Positions 1 to 9,554 of a DNA stretch of 40,049 bases are shown piece after piece. Positions within the stretch are counted from its first letter, which is position 1, and each line of letters starts with the position of its first letter. The DNA lies in assembly GCF_021568775.1 (NCBI RefSeq), contig NZ_JAKGSG010000060.1, forward strand, positions 1-40,049, in the 5' to 3' direction. The DNA comes from Antribacter soli (GTDB lineage: Bacteria > Actinomycetota > Actinomycetes > Actinomycetales > Cellulomonadaceae). The notes beneath the pieces were generated by a model that saw nothing but the letters and a program-made list of their open reading frames with translations, was not told the origin of the DNA and ran no database searches. The position numbers and the translations under genes were made by a program.

Positions 1-143
1 GCGGGTGCCTCGTTCCTCGGCCCCCACCCTGCGCTGCACCTACGGCTCAGGCGCTGTCTTCGTTCGCCCGAGCCTGCGGTTCCGCTGCGGGCGGGTGCCT
101 CGTTCCTCGGCCCCCACCCTGCGCTGCACCTACGGCTCAGGCG
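1..143. repeat. 53-bp direct repeat, two copies with 90-bp period
   Basis: Bases 1-53 and 91-143 are identical (both begin GCGGGTGCCTCGTTCCTCGG), separated by 37 bp. The second copy runs into the 3' end of the next minus-strand gene, and that gene's stop codon (137-139) lies inside it. The window starts exactly at the first copy, so this may be the end of a longer tandem array. No function is recognised. Confidence 0.9.
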
Positions 144-646
144 AGCAGCACCACGACGCCGTCGCCCGCCTCGGCGGACGCGGCGAAGAACGCGGTGAGC
201 TCCTCGTACGGGACGCGAAGGCGGTCCGGCTCGTCGTCGGCGTGCTCGGACGGCTCCGGGCACACGTCGTCGTCGCACACGATGGCCACGTCGTAGCGAC
301 CGGCGATCTCCTCGAACGGCGTGGCACCCAGGACGTCCGCGGCCCTGCGCACCTCAGCGGGCTCGAGGTAACGCGCGGGTCCGAACCTAGGCTCGACCGG
401 CAGCTCCAGCGCGGCCCCGCCCTGGATCACGTCGACCGGCAGGGCGGCGTCGGCCCGCAGCAGCCCGTGCAGCACGCCCCACGTGGTGCCGATGCTGAGA
501 TATCGCGCCTCGTGCGGCGGCAGGTCGAGCTCGGTCCACTCGGTCGCGAGTGCGTCGAGCCGTCGTTCCGCCCAGGCCGGCTCGGCCACGGCTCGCGCCA
601 GCTCGGCTGCGTCGAGCCGGGCGTATTCGCAATGGATCATCCCCAT
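137..646 (-). CDS. DUF1877 (YfbM-like) family protein
   Basis: The 169-residue product begins MGMIHCEYARL and has the W-x-x-L-D-x-L and T-x-W-x-x-L-H-x-L-L spacing typical of DUF1877/YfbM proteins, small cytosolic proteins of unknown function. An in-frame ATG 12 codons upstream exists, but the family normally starts MGM, so 646 is preferred. No Shine-Dalgarno is visible. A TATGTT hexamer ends 8 nt upstream of this ATG, which would suit a leaderless transcript. The last codons and the stop lie inside the 53-bp direct repeat, so the C-terminus may have been set by arrival of the repeat. Family assignment rests on remembered patterns, not a search. Confidence 0.7.
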   Translation of the reverse strand: MGMIHCEYARLDAAELARAVAEPAWAERRLDALATEWTELDLPPHEARYLSIGTTWGVLHGLLRADAALPVDVIQGGAALELPVEPRFGPARYLEPAEVRRAADVLGATPFEEIAGRYDVAIVCDDDVCPEPSEHADDEPDRLRVPYEELTAFFAASAEAGDGVVVLLA

Positions 647-743
647 GGCGGCACAACATAGCGGCAATGCCCCGGGCAACACATCGGTCTATTCCCGCCC
701 TTTCGCTAGAAAACCAGCGCAAACGGGCGGACCAATTTCTGTT

Positions 744-799
744 GCGGGCAGAGAATGTGCCGCTCCAACTCGGCAGAGAACGGCACATTCTCCGCCCAC
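744..799. repeat. Imperfect palindrome, family A copy 1
   Basis: Arms 744-762 and 781-799 are 19 bp with two mismatches around an 18-nt loop. The right arm reads GTGGGCGGAGAATGTGCCG on the minus strand, nearly the same as the arm of the palindrome at 7903-7966. It lies between the DUF1877 gene and the downstream end of the Rv2629-like gene. It could act as a terminator for the latter or be a mobile palindromic repeat; there is no T-tract. Confidence 0.85.
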
Positions 800-862
800 C
801 GTGCGCGGGGCGACGGTGCGTCGCCCGCGCGGGGCGGTGCCGCCCGTGCACCGGGGGCGGGG

Positions 863-942
863 GCGCGCCGATGCACCCGGGCGAGGGCGCGCCGGCGCAC
901 CCGGGCGGAGGCGCGCCGACGCACCCGGGCGGAGGCGCGCCG
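863..942. repeat. 24-bp tandem repeat, 3.3 copies
   Basis: Units at 863-886, 887-910 and 911-934, with a partial unit at 935-942, follow GCGCGCCG-RYGCACCCGG-GCGRRG. Each unit contains the palindromes GGCGCGCC or close to it and CCCGGG. The array ends four bases before the stop codon of the minus-strand Rv2629-like gene, so it would lie in that gene's 3' UTR. Together with the palindrome at 744-799 it fills the 300-bp stretch 647-946, where no gene is seen. Confidence 0.85.
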
Positions 943-946
943 GGGA

Positions 947-2146
947 TCAGACGAGGTCGCCCCGCCGCCGCATGTCGTCGCCGGACATCGAGTGCACAGC
1001 CTCGGTCGGCGTCCCCTCATCGTGCCAGCGCAGGGTCGCGCCCACCCCCTCGATGAGGTCGACGGACCCCTCGGGGGCGAAGGTGAGACCGGCGTCCTGG
1101 CCGATCGCCGACCGGACGAGCGCGATCGTCGCGGGGAGCTCCTCGAGCCGCTCCGTCACGCCGAGCGACTCGAGATCGCGGCGCGTGGGTGCGATGTCCA
1201 GCGGGCTGGGCCCGATCCACAGCTTGCGCGTGCCGAGCCGACCGTCCGTCGCGGCTTCGGTCGCGTACTCCTCGGCCAGCACCAGCTCCTTGACCTGCCC
1301 CCGCGCCAGGACCGAGACCACGTCGGCCAGCGACGTCACGGCTCCCGCCTCCCGGCCCAGCTCCTGGCGCAGCTCCGCCAGCACGAGCTCGCGCCGCCGC
1401 TCGCGGAAGCTGTCGAGCGCGTCCTCGACGTGTTCCTCGAACGTGTCGGCACGAACGCCCGCGCCGCGGCCGCCACCGTGCACCTCGACCGTGAGCTCGG
1501 CGACGGGTCGCACCAGCTCGGCCCGGACGAGCGGCACCGCGCGGACGTCACCGGTGAGCAGGACGATCTCCGGCCGGCCGGCCATGACCTGGCGCTCGAC
1601 CTCGACGGCCACCGCCTCGGCGTTGCGCCCCCAGGAGTCCTCGGCACGCGACTCGATCCGGGCATGCTTCGTGTTGGGCGAGGACGTCTTGGCGATCTCG
1701 TCGTGCGAAGCCTCGAACGACCACGTCGTCTTGCCGCCGGTCCCCCAGCGCGCGAAGTCGGCGCCCTGCCGGTCCACGGTCACGCACAGCACCTCGACCG
1801 ACTCGTCGGTGGCGAGTGCCGCCTGCAGCAGTGCCGGCACCGGCGCCCAGACGCCAGACGCGACCGCGGGCGGGCTCTTCACGACCCGGTCCACGAGCAC
1901 ACCGGTGTCGTCGGCGATGACGACCCTGCCGTGCGGGCCGCCGGCCCGGGTGGGCCGCAGGACCGCCGTCTCGACCTCGCCGAGGACGGCCTCGGGCGCT
2001 CCCTGGTGTACGAGGGACTTGCGCACCGCACGCCACCGGTTCGCCACGTCCCGGTCGCCGGCCTCCGCGGCCGGCGTTGCGTCGAGATAGAGGGTGGCGA
2101 ACGGCCCCGGATGGCCGAGAAGGGGCTTGAGCCAGTCGATCTTCAT
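947..2146 (-). CDS. Rv2629-like protein, bacterial eRF1-like (baeRF) family
   Basis: The 399-residue cytosolic protein resembles mycobacterial Rv2629. It shares the N-terminal pattern L-x-x-x-x-G-P-F-A-x-x-Y-x-D, the region V-x-x-R-x-A-D-F-x-x-x-x-G, the E-x-x-x-R-N-A-x-A-V-A stretch before a V-x-L-x-T-G-D-V-R strand, and a C-terminal E-G-V-G-A-x-L-R. This family is related in fold to the archaeal/eukaryotic release factor eRF1 and is tied to translation stress or dormancy; Rv2629 is hypoxia-induced. The exact activity is unknown. Start: ATG at 2144-2146 has GGGAGG 5 nt upstream. The in-frame GTG at 2150-2152 abuts that ribosome site and is less likely. It appears to be a single-gene unit. 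Confidence 0.8.
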   Translation of the reverse strand: MKIDWLKPLLGHPGPFATLYLDATPAAEAGDRDVANRWRAVRKSLVHQGAPEAVLGEVETAVLRPTRAGGPHGRVVIADDTGVLVDRVVKSPPAVASGVWAPVPALLQAALATDESVEVLCVTVDRQGADFARWGTGGKTTWSFEASHDEIAKTSSPNTKHARIESRAEDSWGRNAEAVAVEVERQVMAGRPEIVLLTGDVRAVPLVRAELVRPVAELTVEVHGGGRGAGVRADTFEEHVEDALDSFRERRRELVLAELRQELGREAGAVTSLADVVSVLARGQVKELVLAEEYATEAATDGRLGTRKLWIGPSPLDIAPTRRDLESLGVTERLEELPATIALVRSAIGQDAGLTFAPEGSVDLIEGVGATLRWHDEGTPTEAVHSMSGDDMRRRGDLV

Positions 2147-2306
2147 ACGCACCTCCCGAGGTGCGCCCGCCAGGTGCGGGCGTCCTTCCAGGGTGCGACG
2201 GATCGTCGCCAGGTGCCAACCCTGATCCGGTCACGGATCAGTACTCAATGTCCGATCTATCTCCAAGCGCGGGTCAAATCACCGACCGCGGTGGTCACAA
2301 GTCCCT

Positions 2307-2639
2307 TCAAGCGTACGTATCGAGCTCCGGAATGCCGGCGCCCTTGTGCTCACGCGCGATCCGCTCGTGGTGGCGGATGACCTCGTTCACGATGAACTGG
2401 CGGAACTGCACCGCGAAGTCGGGGTCGAGGCCGGACTCCTCGGCGATCCGCTTGAGGCGGTCGATCTGCTGCTGGTCGCGCGCCGGGTCGGCCGGCGGGA
2501 GGCCGCCCACCGCCTTGAGCTCGCCGACCTGGCGAGTGAGCTTGAACCGCTCCGCGAGCAGGTGCATCAGGGCGGCGTCGATGTTGTCGATGCTGCCGCG
2601 GAGCTGGAGGATCTCGGGCGGCATGCCGAACTGGGTCAT
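2307..2639 (-). CDS. Chorismate mutase, AroQ class
   Basis: The 110-residue all-helical protein converts chorismate to prephenate for phenylalanine and tyrosine synthesis. Visible AroQ features are the first helix with L-R-x-x-I-D-x-I-D-x-x-L-M-x-L-L-A-E-R-F, the basic R-Q-V-G-E-L-K segment, and R-D-Q-Q-Q-I-x-R-L before the last helix ending in IRHHERIAREHK. No signal peptide is seen, so it is a cytosolic stand-alone enzyme as is usual in actinobacteria. The start is ATG at 2637-2639. There is no Shine-Dalgarno, but TAGCCT ends 6 nt upstream, suggesting a leaderless mRNA. It is divergent from the acyl-CoA synthetase gene. Confidence 0.88.
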   Translation of the reverse strand: MTQFGMPPEILQLRGSIDNIDAALMHLLAERFKLTRQVGELKAVGGLPPADPARDQQQIDRLKRIAEESGLDPDFAVQFRQFIVNEVIRHHERIAREHKGAGIPELDTYA

Positions 2640-2645
2640 GGGTCG

Positions 2646-2651
2646 AGGCTA
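2646..2651 (-). promoter_or_regulatory. Candidate -10 element of chorismate mutase (leaderless)
   Basis: TAGCCT (minus strand) fits the actinobacterial TANNNT -10 consensus and ends 6 nt before the ATG. Transcription would then start at or next to the start codon. Inferred from spacing only. Confidence 0.5.
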
Positions 2652-2824
2652 TCCCGGGGCACCGAGGTCCGGCCGGTCCGCTCAGGTACCGGCGGCGACC
2701 GTGCCGTGGGCCGGCGGGCGGCGGTACCACCAACCCGAGCGGGTACAGTCTCTCCCGGCGCGCAGGGGACCTGGCCAGCGCCGGCGCCGTTTCACCGCTC
2801 GACCAGACAACAGGAGACGACCGC

Positions 2825-4678
2825 ATGACGACGCTAGCCTCGACGCCGGCCCTGGTGGATGTGCCCCCGAGCACGTCGATCAACACGATCCTCAGGGAGC
2901 GCGTGGCCCGGTCCGGCGAGGCGGTGCTGATCGAGCGGCGTGAGACGCCGTCAGGCCCATGGCTTCCGGTCACCGCGCGGGCGTTCGAGGACGAGGTGTT
3001 CGGCCTGGCCCGCGGCCTGGTGGCGCGCGGGATCAACCCGGGCGACCGGGTCGCCATCATGTCGCGCACGCGGTACGAGTGGACGCTCCTCGACTTCGCG
3101 ATCTGGGCGGTCGGCGCCGTGCCGGTGCCCGTGTACGAGACGTCGTCCGCCGAGCAGGTGCAGTGGATCTGCTCCGACGCCGGCGTCCGGCTGCTCTTCG
3201 CCGAGTCGGCCCAGCACGCGGACGTGGTGGGCCGCGTGCGGCACAACCTGCCCCTGCTCGAGGAGATCCTCGTCGTCGACGACGGCGCGCTGACCGACCT
3301 GCGCGGCCTCGGCGCCCACCTGCCCGCCCTTGCCGTCACGGAGCGGCGTGACGCGGTCCGCCGGGACGACGTCGCCACGATCATCTACACCTCCGGGTCG
3401 ACCGGCCGTCCCAAGGGCGCCGAGCTGACGCACGGCAACTTCGTGCACCTGGTGATGAACGCGGTGATCGGCGTGCCGGAGCTGCTGCGCGCCCCCGGCG
3501 CCCGCACGCTGCTGTTCCTCCCGCTCGCCCACGTGTTCGCGCGGTTCGTCGAGCTCGCCGTGATCGGTTCCCCGGCAGCGGTGCTGGCCCACTCCCCCGA
3601 CGTGAAGAACCTCGTCGCGGACCTGGGGTCCTTCCGGCCCACGTTCCTCCTCGCGGTGCCGCGCGTCTTCGAGAAGGTCTACAACAGCGCCGAGCAGAAG
3701 GCCGGCTCCGGCCTCAAGCGGCGAGTCTTCCACTGGGCATCCGCGGTGGCCGGCCGGTACTCGCGCGCGCTCGACGCGGACTCCGTCTCCGCGGGCCTGC
3801 GCCTCCAGCACGCGCTGGCCGACCGGCTCGTGTTCAGTGCCCTGCGTACCGCCATGGGCGGCAGCCTGCAGTGGGCGGTCTCCGGCGGCGCCCCGCTGGG
3901 CGAGCGTCTGGGTCATTTCTACCGCGGGATCGGCATCACGATCCTCGAGGGCTACGGCCTCACCGAGACCACCGCCCCGACGTCCGTGAACCTGCCGGGT
4001 CGCACGATCATCGGCACGGTGGGCCCGCCGCTCTTCGGCACGGCGATCCAGATCGCCGAGGACGGCGAGATCCTGCTGGGCGGCCCGCACATCTTCCGCG
4101 GCTACCACAACCAGCCCGAGCTCACCGCGGAGGCGCTGGCCGGCGGGTGGTTCCACACCGGCGACCTCGGCTCGCTGGACGCGCATGGCTACCTGCGGAT
4201 CACCGGGCGCAAGAAGGAGATCATCGTCACCGCCGGCGGCAAGAACGTCGCCCCGGCGGTGCTCGAGGACCGCGTGCGCGCGCACCCGCTGGTCAGCCAG
4301 GTCGTCGTCGTCGGCGACCAGCGCCCGTTCATCGGCGCCCTCGTCACGCTCGACGCCGAGATGCTGCCCGGCTGGTGCCGCACCCACGGGCTGCCTCAGC
4401 TCACCGTGGCGGAGGCGCGCGAGCATCCTGCCGTTCTCGAGGCGCTCGACCGGGCCGTCAACCACGCGAACGAGGCAGTGTCGAAGGCGGAGTCGGTCCG
4501 CAAGATCAGCGTGCTCGACATCGACTTCACCGAGGCCAACGGCTACCTCACGCCGTCGATCAAGGTGAAGCGGGCCGCCGTCATCGCGGACTTCGCCGAC
4601 ACGATCGACGCCCTCTACGGCGGCCCCGCGACGCCGACCGCCCCGACGACGGGCTCGCTGCGGGCGGTCGGTCGCTGA
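2825..4678 (+). CDS. Long-chain acyl-CoA synthetase (FadD15-like)
   Basis: The 617-residue AMP-forming ligase activates long-chain fatty acids to acyl-CoA through an acyl-adenylate. Visible adenylate-forming motifs are the phosphate-binding loop YTSGSTGRPKGAE (about 188-200), the A5 motif EGYGLTETTAP, the A7/A8 region HTGDLG followed by ITGRKKEIIVTAGGKNVAP, and the C-terminal lysine in TPSIKVKR. This K-E-I-I-V-T-A-G-G-K-N form is typical of long-chain enzymes. The start ATG has AGGAG well placed upstream. It is a single-gene unit convergent with clpX and separated from it by a strong terminator. It could serve membrane lipid turnover or fatty acid breakdown; no beta-oxidation genes are nearby. 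Confidence 0.9.
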   Translation: MTTLASTPALVDVPPSTSINTILRERVARSGEAVLIERRETPSGPWLPVTARAFEDEVFGLARGLVARGINPGDRVAIMSRTRYEWTLLDFAIWAVGAVPVPVYETSSAEQVQWICSDAGVRLLFAESAQHADVVGRVRHNLPLLEEILVVDDGALTDLRGLGAHLPALAVTERRDAVRRDDVATIIYTSGSTGRPKGAELTHGNFVHLVMNAVIGVPELLRAPGARTLLFLPLAHVFARFVELAVIGSPAAVLAHSPDVKNLVADLGSFRPTFLLAVPRVFEKVYNSAEQKAGSGLKRRVFHWASAVAGRYSRALDADSVSAGLRLQHALADRLVFSALRTAMGGSLQWAVSGGAPLGERLGHFYRGIGITILEGYGLTETTAPTSVNLPGRTIIGTVGPPLFGTAIQIAEDGEILLGGPHIFRGYHNQPELTAEALAGGWFHTGDLGSLDAHGYLRITGRKKEIIVTAGGKNVAPAVLEDRVRAHPLVSQVVVVGDQRPFIGALVTLDAEMLPGWCRTHGLPQLTVAEAREHPAVLEALDRAVNHANEAVSKAESVRKISVLDIDFTEANGYLTPSIKVKRAAVIADFADTIDALYGGPATPTAPTTGSLRAVGR

Positions 4679-4715
4679 CCTGCCCGCGGCCCTCTGCGGC
4701 CGAAGCAGTAACAAG

Positions 4716-4750
4716 ACTGGAGCGGAGCCGGTCGGCTCCGCTCCAGTTTT
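4716..4750. terminator. Bidirectional rho-independent terminator between fadD-like gene and clpX
   Basis: A perfect 15-bp stem (4716-4730 with 4733-4747, ACTGGAGCGGAGCCG) has a 2-nt turn and TTTT on the plus-strand side. It sits between two convergent genes and can serve both. Confidence 0.9.
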
Positions 4751-4768
4751 CCTCGGTACGTCCTGCGG

Positions 4769-6058
<1,290 letters not shown>

Positions 6059-6264
6059 TACCCGTCTCCTCGCCTCAGCGCCCGGACCGGGCGTCCCGCG
6101 ACCCGACCGGGCCTTGCGGATCCGCACCGTCAGGCGGTCCCACCACCATTCCACACCACCGGCGCCCTGTTGTCAGCCGGGCGCATCGGCGCGTCTCAGG
6201 TCCGCTTTTCACCACACCTGAGGAGTTTGTCACGCTGCAGGCGCTCTGTCGCCCTTTGCCCGCA

Positions 6265-6307
6265 ACGCCGGTGGGCCGCCTCCGTGCGGGAGGCGACCCA
6301 CCGGCGT
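6265..6307. repeat. Long hairpin between clpP2 and clpX, palindrome family B
   Basis: Arms 6265-6283 and 6289-6307 pair over 19 bp with one mismatch around a 5-nt loop. The segment 6281-6311 repeats almost exactly at 8022-8052, with two differences in 31 bases. It lies in the 299-bp gap 6059-6357, where no gene is seen. It probably terminates or attenuates the clpP1P2 transcript ahead of clpX, which also has its own ribosome site. Confidence 0.8.
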
Positions 6308-6357
6308 CGGGCGCCACGTCACCGGCTGCCGACCGGCCGCTGACCGGCACGGACCGG

Positions 6358-7068
6358 TCAGCGAGCCGGGACAGGGAGCGGCTTGCGGCTCTCCAGCACC
6401 GTGTCGACCAGGCCGTAGTCCTTCGCCTGCGCGGCGGTGAGGATCTTGTCGCGCTCGATGTCGTCGCGAACCTCCTCGACCGTGCGGCCGGAGTGCTGCG
6501 ACAGCGTCTCCTCGAGCCACTCGCGCATGCGGATGAGCTCGTTCGCGTGGATCTCGATGTCGGAGGCCTGGGCGTAGCCGCCGCCCTCCATCGCGGGCTG
6601 GTGGATCAGCACGCGCGCGTTAGGTAGCGCCAGGCGCTTGCCCGGCTGGCCGGCCGCGAGCAGGACCGCGGCGGCGGAGGCCGCCTGGCCCAGGCACACG
6701 GTCTGGATCTGCGGCTTGATGTACTGCATCGTGTCGTAGAGCGCCGTCATGGCCGTGAACGACCCGCCCGGCGAGTTGATGTACAGGATGATGTCGCGGT
6801 CCGGGTCCTGGCTCTCCAGGACCAGCAGCTGCGCCATGACGTCGTCCGCGGAGGCGTCGTCGACCTGGACGCCCAGGAAGATGATGCGATCCTCGAACAG
6901 CTTGGTGTACGGGTCCTGGCGCTTGAAGCCGTACGCGGTGCGCTCTTCGAACTGCGGCAGCACGTAGCGGCTGGACGGGGCGCCGTAGGGCAGCCCGAGG
7001 CCGCCCGGGCGGGCATAGCTGCCCGCGAGGCGCTCGGCTGCTGCGAGGAACTGGGACTCAGGGCTCAC
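6358..7068 (-). CDS. clpP2: ATP-dependent Clp protease proteolytic subunit ClpP2
   Basis: The 236-residue serine peptidase forms one ring of the mixed ClpP1P2 tetradecamer of actinobacteria. The catalytic triad is visible as Ser131 in [16 protein letters not shown], His156 in VLIHQPAM, and Asp about 203 in RDDIERD. The oxyanion loop INSPGGS is intact. The roughly 55-residue N-terminal extension before [10 protein letters not shown] suggests a processed propeptide, as known for the mycobacterial subunits. The start is GTG at 7066-7068 with GGAG 6 nt upstream. It lies 43 bp after clpP1 and is almost certainly co-transcribed with it. Confidence 0.96.
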   Translation of the reverse strand: MSPESQFLAAAERLAGSYARPGGLGLPYGAPSSRYVLPQFEERTAYGFKRQDPYTKLFEDRIIFLGVQVDDASADDVMAQLLVLESQDPDRDIILYINSPGGSFTAMTALYDTMQYIKPQIQTVCLGQAASAAAVLLAAGQPGKRLALPNARVLIHQPAMEGGGYAQASDIEIHANELIRMREWLEETLSQHSGRTVEEVRDDIERDKILTAAQAKDYGLVDTVLESRKPLPVPAR

Positions 7069-7111
7069 GGTGGTCTCCTCGAAAGTCGTGTCTGGTGAGG
7101 TAGGGGGCCGG

Positions 7112-7744
7112 TCAGGCGTTCATGCCGCCGCCGCCCGAGACCGCCGAGGCGTTCTCGACGACGTGGTCGATGAAGCCGTACTCGAGCGCCTCCGGGGCCG
7201 TGAACCAGCTGTCGCGGTCGTTGTCCTTGAGGATCTTCTCGAGCGGCTGCCCGGTCTGCTCCGCCGTGAGCTCGGCGAGCACCTTCTTCATGTGCATGAT
7301 GAGCTGCGCGTTGATGCGCACATCTGTCGCGGTGCCGCCGATGCCGCCCGAGGGCTGGTGCATCATCACGCGGGCGTGGGGCGTCGCGTACCGCTTCCCC
7401 TTCGCGCCGGAGGAGAGCAGGAACTGGCCCATGGAGGCCGCCATGCCCATCGCGACGGTCGCGATGTCCGGCTTGATGAACTGCATGGTGTCGTAGATCG
7501 CCATGCCGGCGGTGATCGAGCCGCCAGGGCTGTTGATGTACAGCCAGATGTCCTTCTCGGGGTCTTCCGCAGCAAGGAGCATCATCTGCGCGCAGATGGC
7601 GTTGGCGTTCTCGTCACGCACCTCCGAGCCCAGCCAGATGATGCGCTCCTTGAGCAGCCGGTTATAGATGGAGTCGTTGAGGCCGAATCCCGGCCCGTCG
7701 GCCCGTGCCACCGGTCCGGCGTCCATCCGCAGCAGATCGTTCAC
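7112..7744 (-). CDS. clpP1: ATP-dependent Clp protease proteolytic subunit ClpP1
   Basis: The 210-residue peptidase subunit has Ser104 in [15 protein letters not shown], His129 in VMMHQPSGG, and Asp about 174 in ILKDNDRD. It pairs with ClpP2 and works with ClpX and ClpC1. The start is GTG at 7742-7744 with GAGGAG 6 nt upstream. A promoter and a ClgR box lie directly upstream, and clpP2 follows after 43 bp. The 325-bp gap up to tig (7745-8069) carries regulation and two hairpins but no gene. Confidence 0.96.
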   Translation of the reverse strand: MNDLLRMDAGPVARADGPGFGLNDSIYNRLLKERIIWLGSEVRDENANAICAQMMLLAAEDPEKDIWLYINSPGGSITAGMAIYDTMQFIKPDIATVAMGMAASMGQFLLSSGAKGKRYATPHARVMMHQPSGGIGGTATDVRINAQLIMHMKKVLAELTAEQTGQPLEKILKDNDRDSWFTAPEALEYGFIDHVVENASAVSGGGGMNA

Positions 7745-7780
7745 GTCGAACTCCTCGGTTAAGACTTCCTGTGTCGATCG

Positions 7781-7808
7781 ACCCTAACGTGGGAAGGGTC
7801 GCGGTCAC
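7781..7808 (-). promoter_or_regulatory. Candidate clpP1P2 promoter
   Basis: On the minus strand, GTGACC (7803-7808) and TAGGGT (7781-7786) are 16 bp apart. They resemble actinobacterial -35 and TANNNT -10 elements. The predicted start of transcription would leave a leader of about 30 nt before clpP1. Confidence 0.45.
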
Positions 7809-7828
7809 TCCCTGTCACGGTGCCTTTT

Positions 7829-7839
7829 CGCCAACAGCG
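7829..7839. promoter_or_regulatory. ClgR box upstream of clpP1P2
   Basis: CGCCAACAGCG matches the core CGCYNANRGCG of the ClgR consensus I recall from Corynebacterium, and the flank TTTT suits its A/T positions. ClgR is an activator of clp genes in actinobacteria. The box lies about 20 bp upstream of the predicted -35, an activator position. The regulator gene itself is not in this window. Confidence 0.65.
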
Positions 7840-7902
7840 CATAGGTACCGCCCACGGCGAAATTCCGCCGTGTTCAGGCCCGTGCGGCGTCCGGGGCGTT
7901 GT

Positions 7903-7966
7903 CGCTGTGGGCGGAGAAGGTGCCGGGCCTGACGCCTTCAACCCGACACCTTCTCCGCCCACAGCG
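7903..7966. repeat. Long palindrome, family A copy 2
   Basis: Arms 7903-7927 and 7942-7966 are 25 bp with one mismatch around a 14-nt loop. The core GTGGGCGGAGAAGGTGCCG is shared with the palindrome at 744-799. It lies between tig and clpP1, upstream of the ClgR box. Confidence 0.85.
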
Positions 7967-7994
7967 AGGGGCCTCACGCCGGGTCCGGAGAGAC

Positions 7995-8059
7995 GACGAT
8001 GCCCGACGCCGTCGGGCGCGATCCGTGCGGAAGGCGACCGACCGGCGTCGGGCATCGTC
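7995..8059 (-). terminator. Terminator-like hairpin downstream of tig, family B
   Basis: A perfect 17-bp stem (7995-8011 with 8043-8059, GACGATGCCCGACGCCG) continues inward after a bulge. It begins 10 bp after the tig stop codon. There is no clear T-tract. Part of it (8022-8052) matches the hairpin near 6281-6311. Confidence 0.7.
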
Positions 8060-8069
8060 AGGGCGGTTC

Positions 8070-9434
8070 TCAGGCCTTGGCCGACTCCGTCGCGGTGTCC
8101 TCGGCAGCCTCGGAGGCCTGCGCGACGGCGGCCTCGAGGGCCTCCTGTGCGGCGTCGTCCTCGTCCGAGCCGATGAACTCGCTCAGGTCGACGACGCTGC
8201 CGTCGGCGTCCTTGACCTCGACCTTGCGCAGCGCGACCGCGAGCGCCTTCGAGCGCGCGACCTCGCCGACCATGGACGGGATCTGACCGTTCTGGTCGAG
8301 CGTCGAGATGAACTCGTTCGGGTCCATGCCGTACTGGCGCGACGCGCTCACCAGGTACTCGACGAGCTCGCCCTGGCCGACCTTGATCTCCAGCTTCTCG
8401 GCGAGGGTGTCGAGAAGGATCTGGTTCTTGATCGCCTTCGTGGCGTCCACGGTCACCTCGGCGCGGTGCGTGTCGTCCTCGAGGCGGCCCTCGGACTCGA
8501 GGTGGCGGTGCACCTCGGCCTCGACCACGCCGTTCGGGACGGGGATCTCGACGGCGCCGATCAGCGCCTCCAGGAGGGCGTCGCGGGCGACGACCGCCTG
8601 GTTCGACGTCTTGATGGAGGCCACCTGCGAGCGCAGGTCGTCCTTCAGCTCGTCGAGGGTGTCGAACTCGGAGGCGAGCTGCGCGAAGTCGTCGTCCGCC
8701 TCGGGCAGGTCGCGCTGCTTGACCGTCTGGGCGGTGACCGTGACCTCGGCCTCCTGGCCCTCGTGCTCGCCGCCGGCCAGCGGGGCGCGGAAGGTCGTGG
8801 TCTCGCCGGCGGACAGGCCGGTCAGAGCCTCGTCCAGACCGTCCAGCATGTTGCCGGAGCCGATCTGGTAGGAGACGCCGGAGACGGAGTCGACCTCCTC
8901 GTCGCCGATGAGCGCCTTGAGGTCGATGACGATGTAGTCGCCGTCGACGGCCGGGCGGTCGACGCCGACCAGCGTGCCGAAGCGCTCACGCAGCGCGTCG
9001 AGGCGCTCCGCGATGTCCTCGTCCGTCACGCTCGTCGACTCGACGGTCACGTCCAGGCCGTCGAGCTCGGGCAGCTCGATCTCCGGGCGCACCTCGACCT
9101 CGGCCGTGAACTTCAGCTGGCCCTCGCCGGCCTTGGCGGGGACCTCGGTCACGTCGACCTCGGGCTGGCCGAGCGGGCGCAGGCTCGCCTCGTTCGCGGC
9201 CTGGCGGTAGAAACCGGACAGGGCATCGTTCACCGCGTGCTCGATCACCGCACCCCAGCCGACGCGCTGCTCGATGATGCGCGGGGGGACCTTGCCCTTG
9301 CGGAAGCCGGGGACGTTCACCTGCTCCGCGATGTGCTTGTAGGCGTGGTCGATGCTCGGCTTGAGCTCGTCGTAGTCCACCTCGACGGTCAGCTTGACCT
9401 TGGTGGGATCCAGGGTCTCGACGGCGCTCTTCAC
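8070..9434 (-). CDS. tig: Trigger factor, ribosome-bound chaperone
   Basis: The 454-residue protein is a peptidyl-prolyl isomerase and chaperone that meets nascent chains at the ribosome exit. The ribosome-docking signature VPGFRKGKVPP is at about 41-51. The FKBP-like domain follows (about 160-245), and then the helical substrate-binding arm. The acidic Ala/Glu-rich tail after about 425 is common in high-GC actinobacteria. The start is GTG at 9432-9434 with TGGAG upstream. Gene order tig-clpP1-clpP2-clpX is conserved across bacteria and links folding with degradation. A hairpin directly downstream suggests tig often ends its own transcript. Confidence 0.97.
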   Translation of the reverse strand: MKSAVETLDPTKVKLTVEVDYDELKPSIDHAYKHIAEQVNVPGFRKGKVPPRIIEQRVGWGAVIEHAVNDALSGFYRQAANEASLRPLGQPEVDVTEVPAKAGEGQLKFTAEVEVRPEIELPELDGLDVTVESTSVTDEDIAERLDALRERFGTLVGVDRPAVDGDYIVIDLKALIGDEEVDSVSGVSYQIGSGNMLDGLDEALTGLSAGETTTFRAPLAGGEHEGQEAEVTVTAQTVKQRDLPEADDDFAQLASEFDTLDELKDDLRSQVASIKTSNQAVVARDALLEALIGAVEIPVPNGVVEAEVHRHLESEGRLEDDTHRAEVTVDATKAIKNQILLDTLAEKLEIKVGQGELVEYLVSASRQYGMDPNEFISTLDQNGQIPSMVGEVARSKALAVALRKVEVKDADGSVVDLSEFIGSDEDDAAQEALEAAVAQASEAAEDTATESAKA

Positions 9435-9554
9435 TTCGATGGTCTCCAGAGGACGGGGAATGGGATTGCGTGCAACCGGCGCACGGGCAACCCGTCCATG
9501 GTACGCGCGTACCGGTGGATACTCGAACCCGGAGGCTGTGCGCCCGGCGACCGG

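Noticed and set aside
1-143. Possible CRISPR array
   Set aside because: The repeat is 53 bp with only one visible spacer, lacks CRISPR-like ends, and no cas genes are present.
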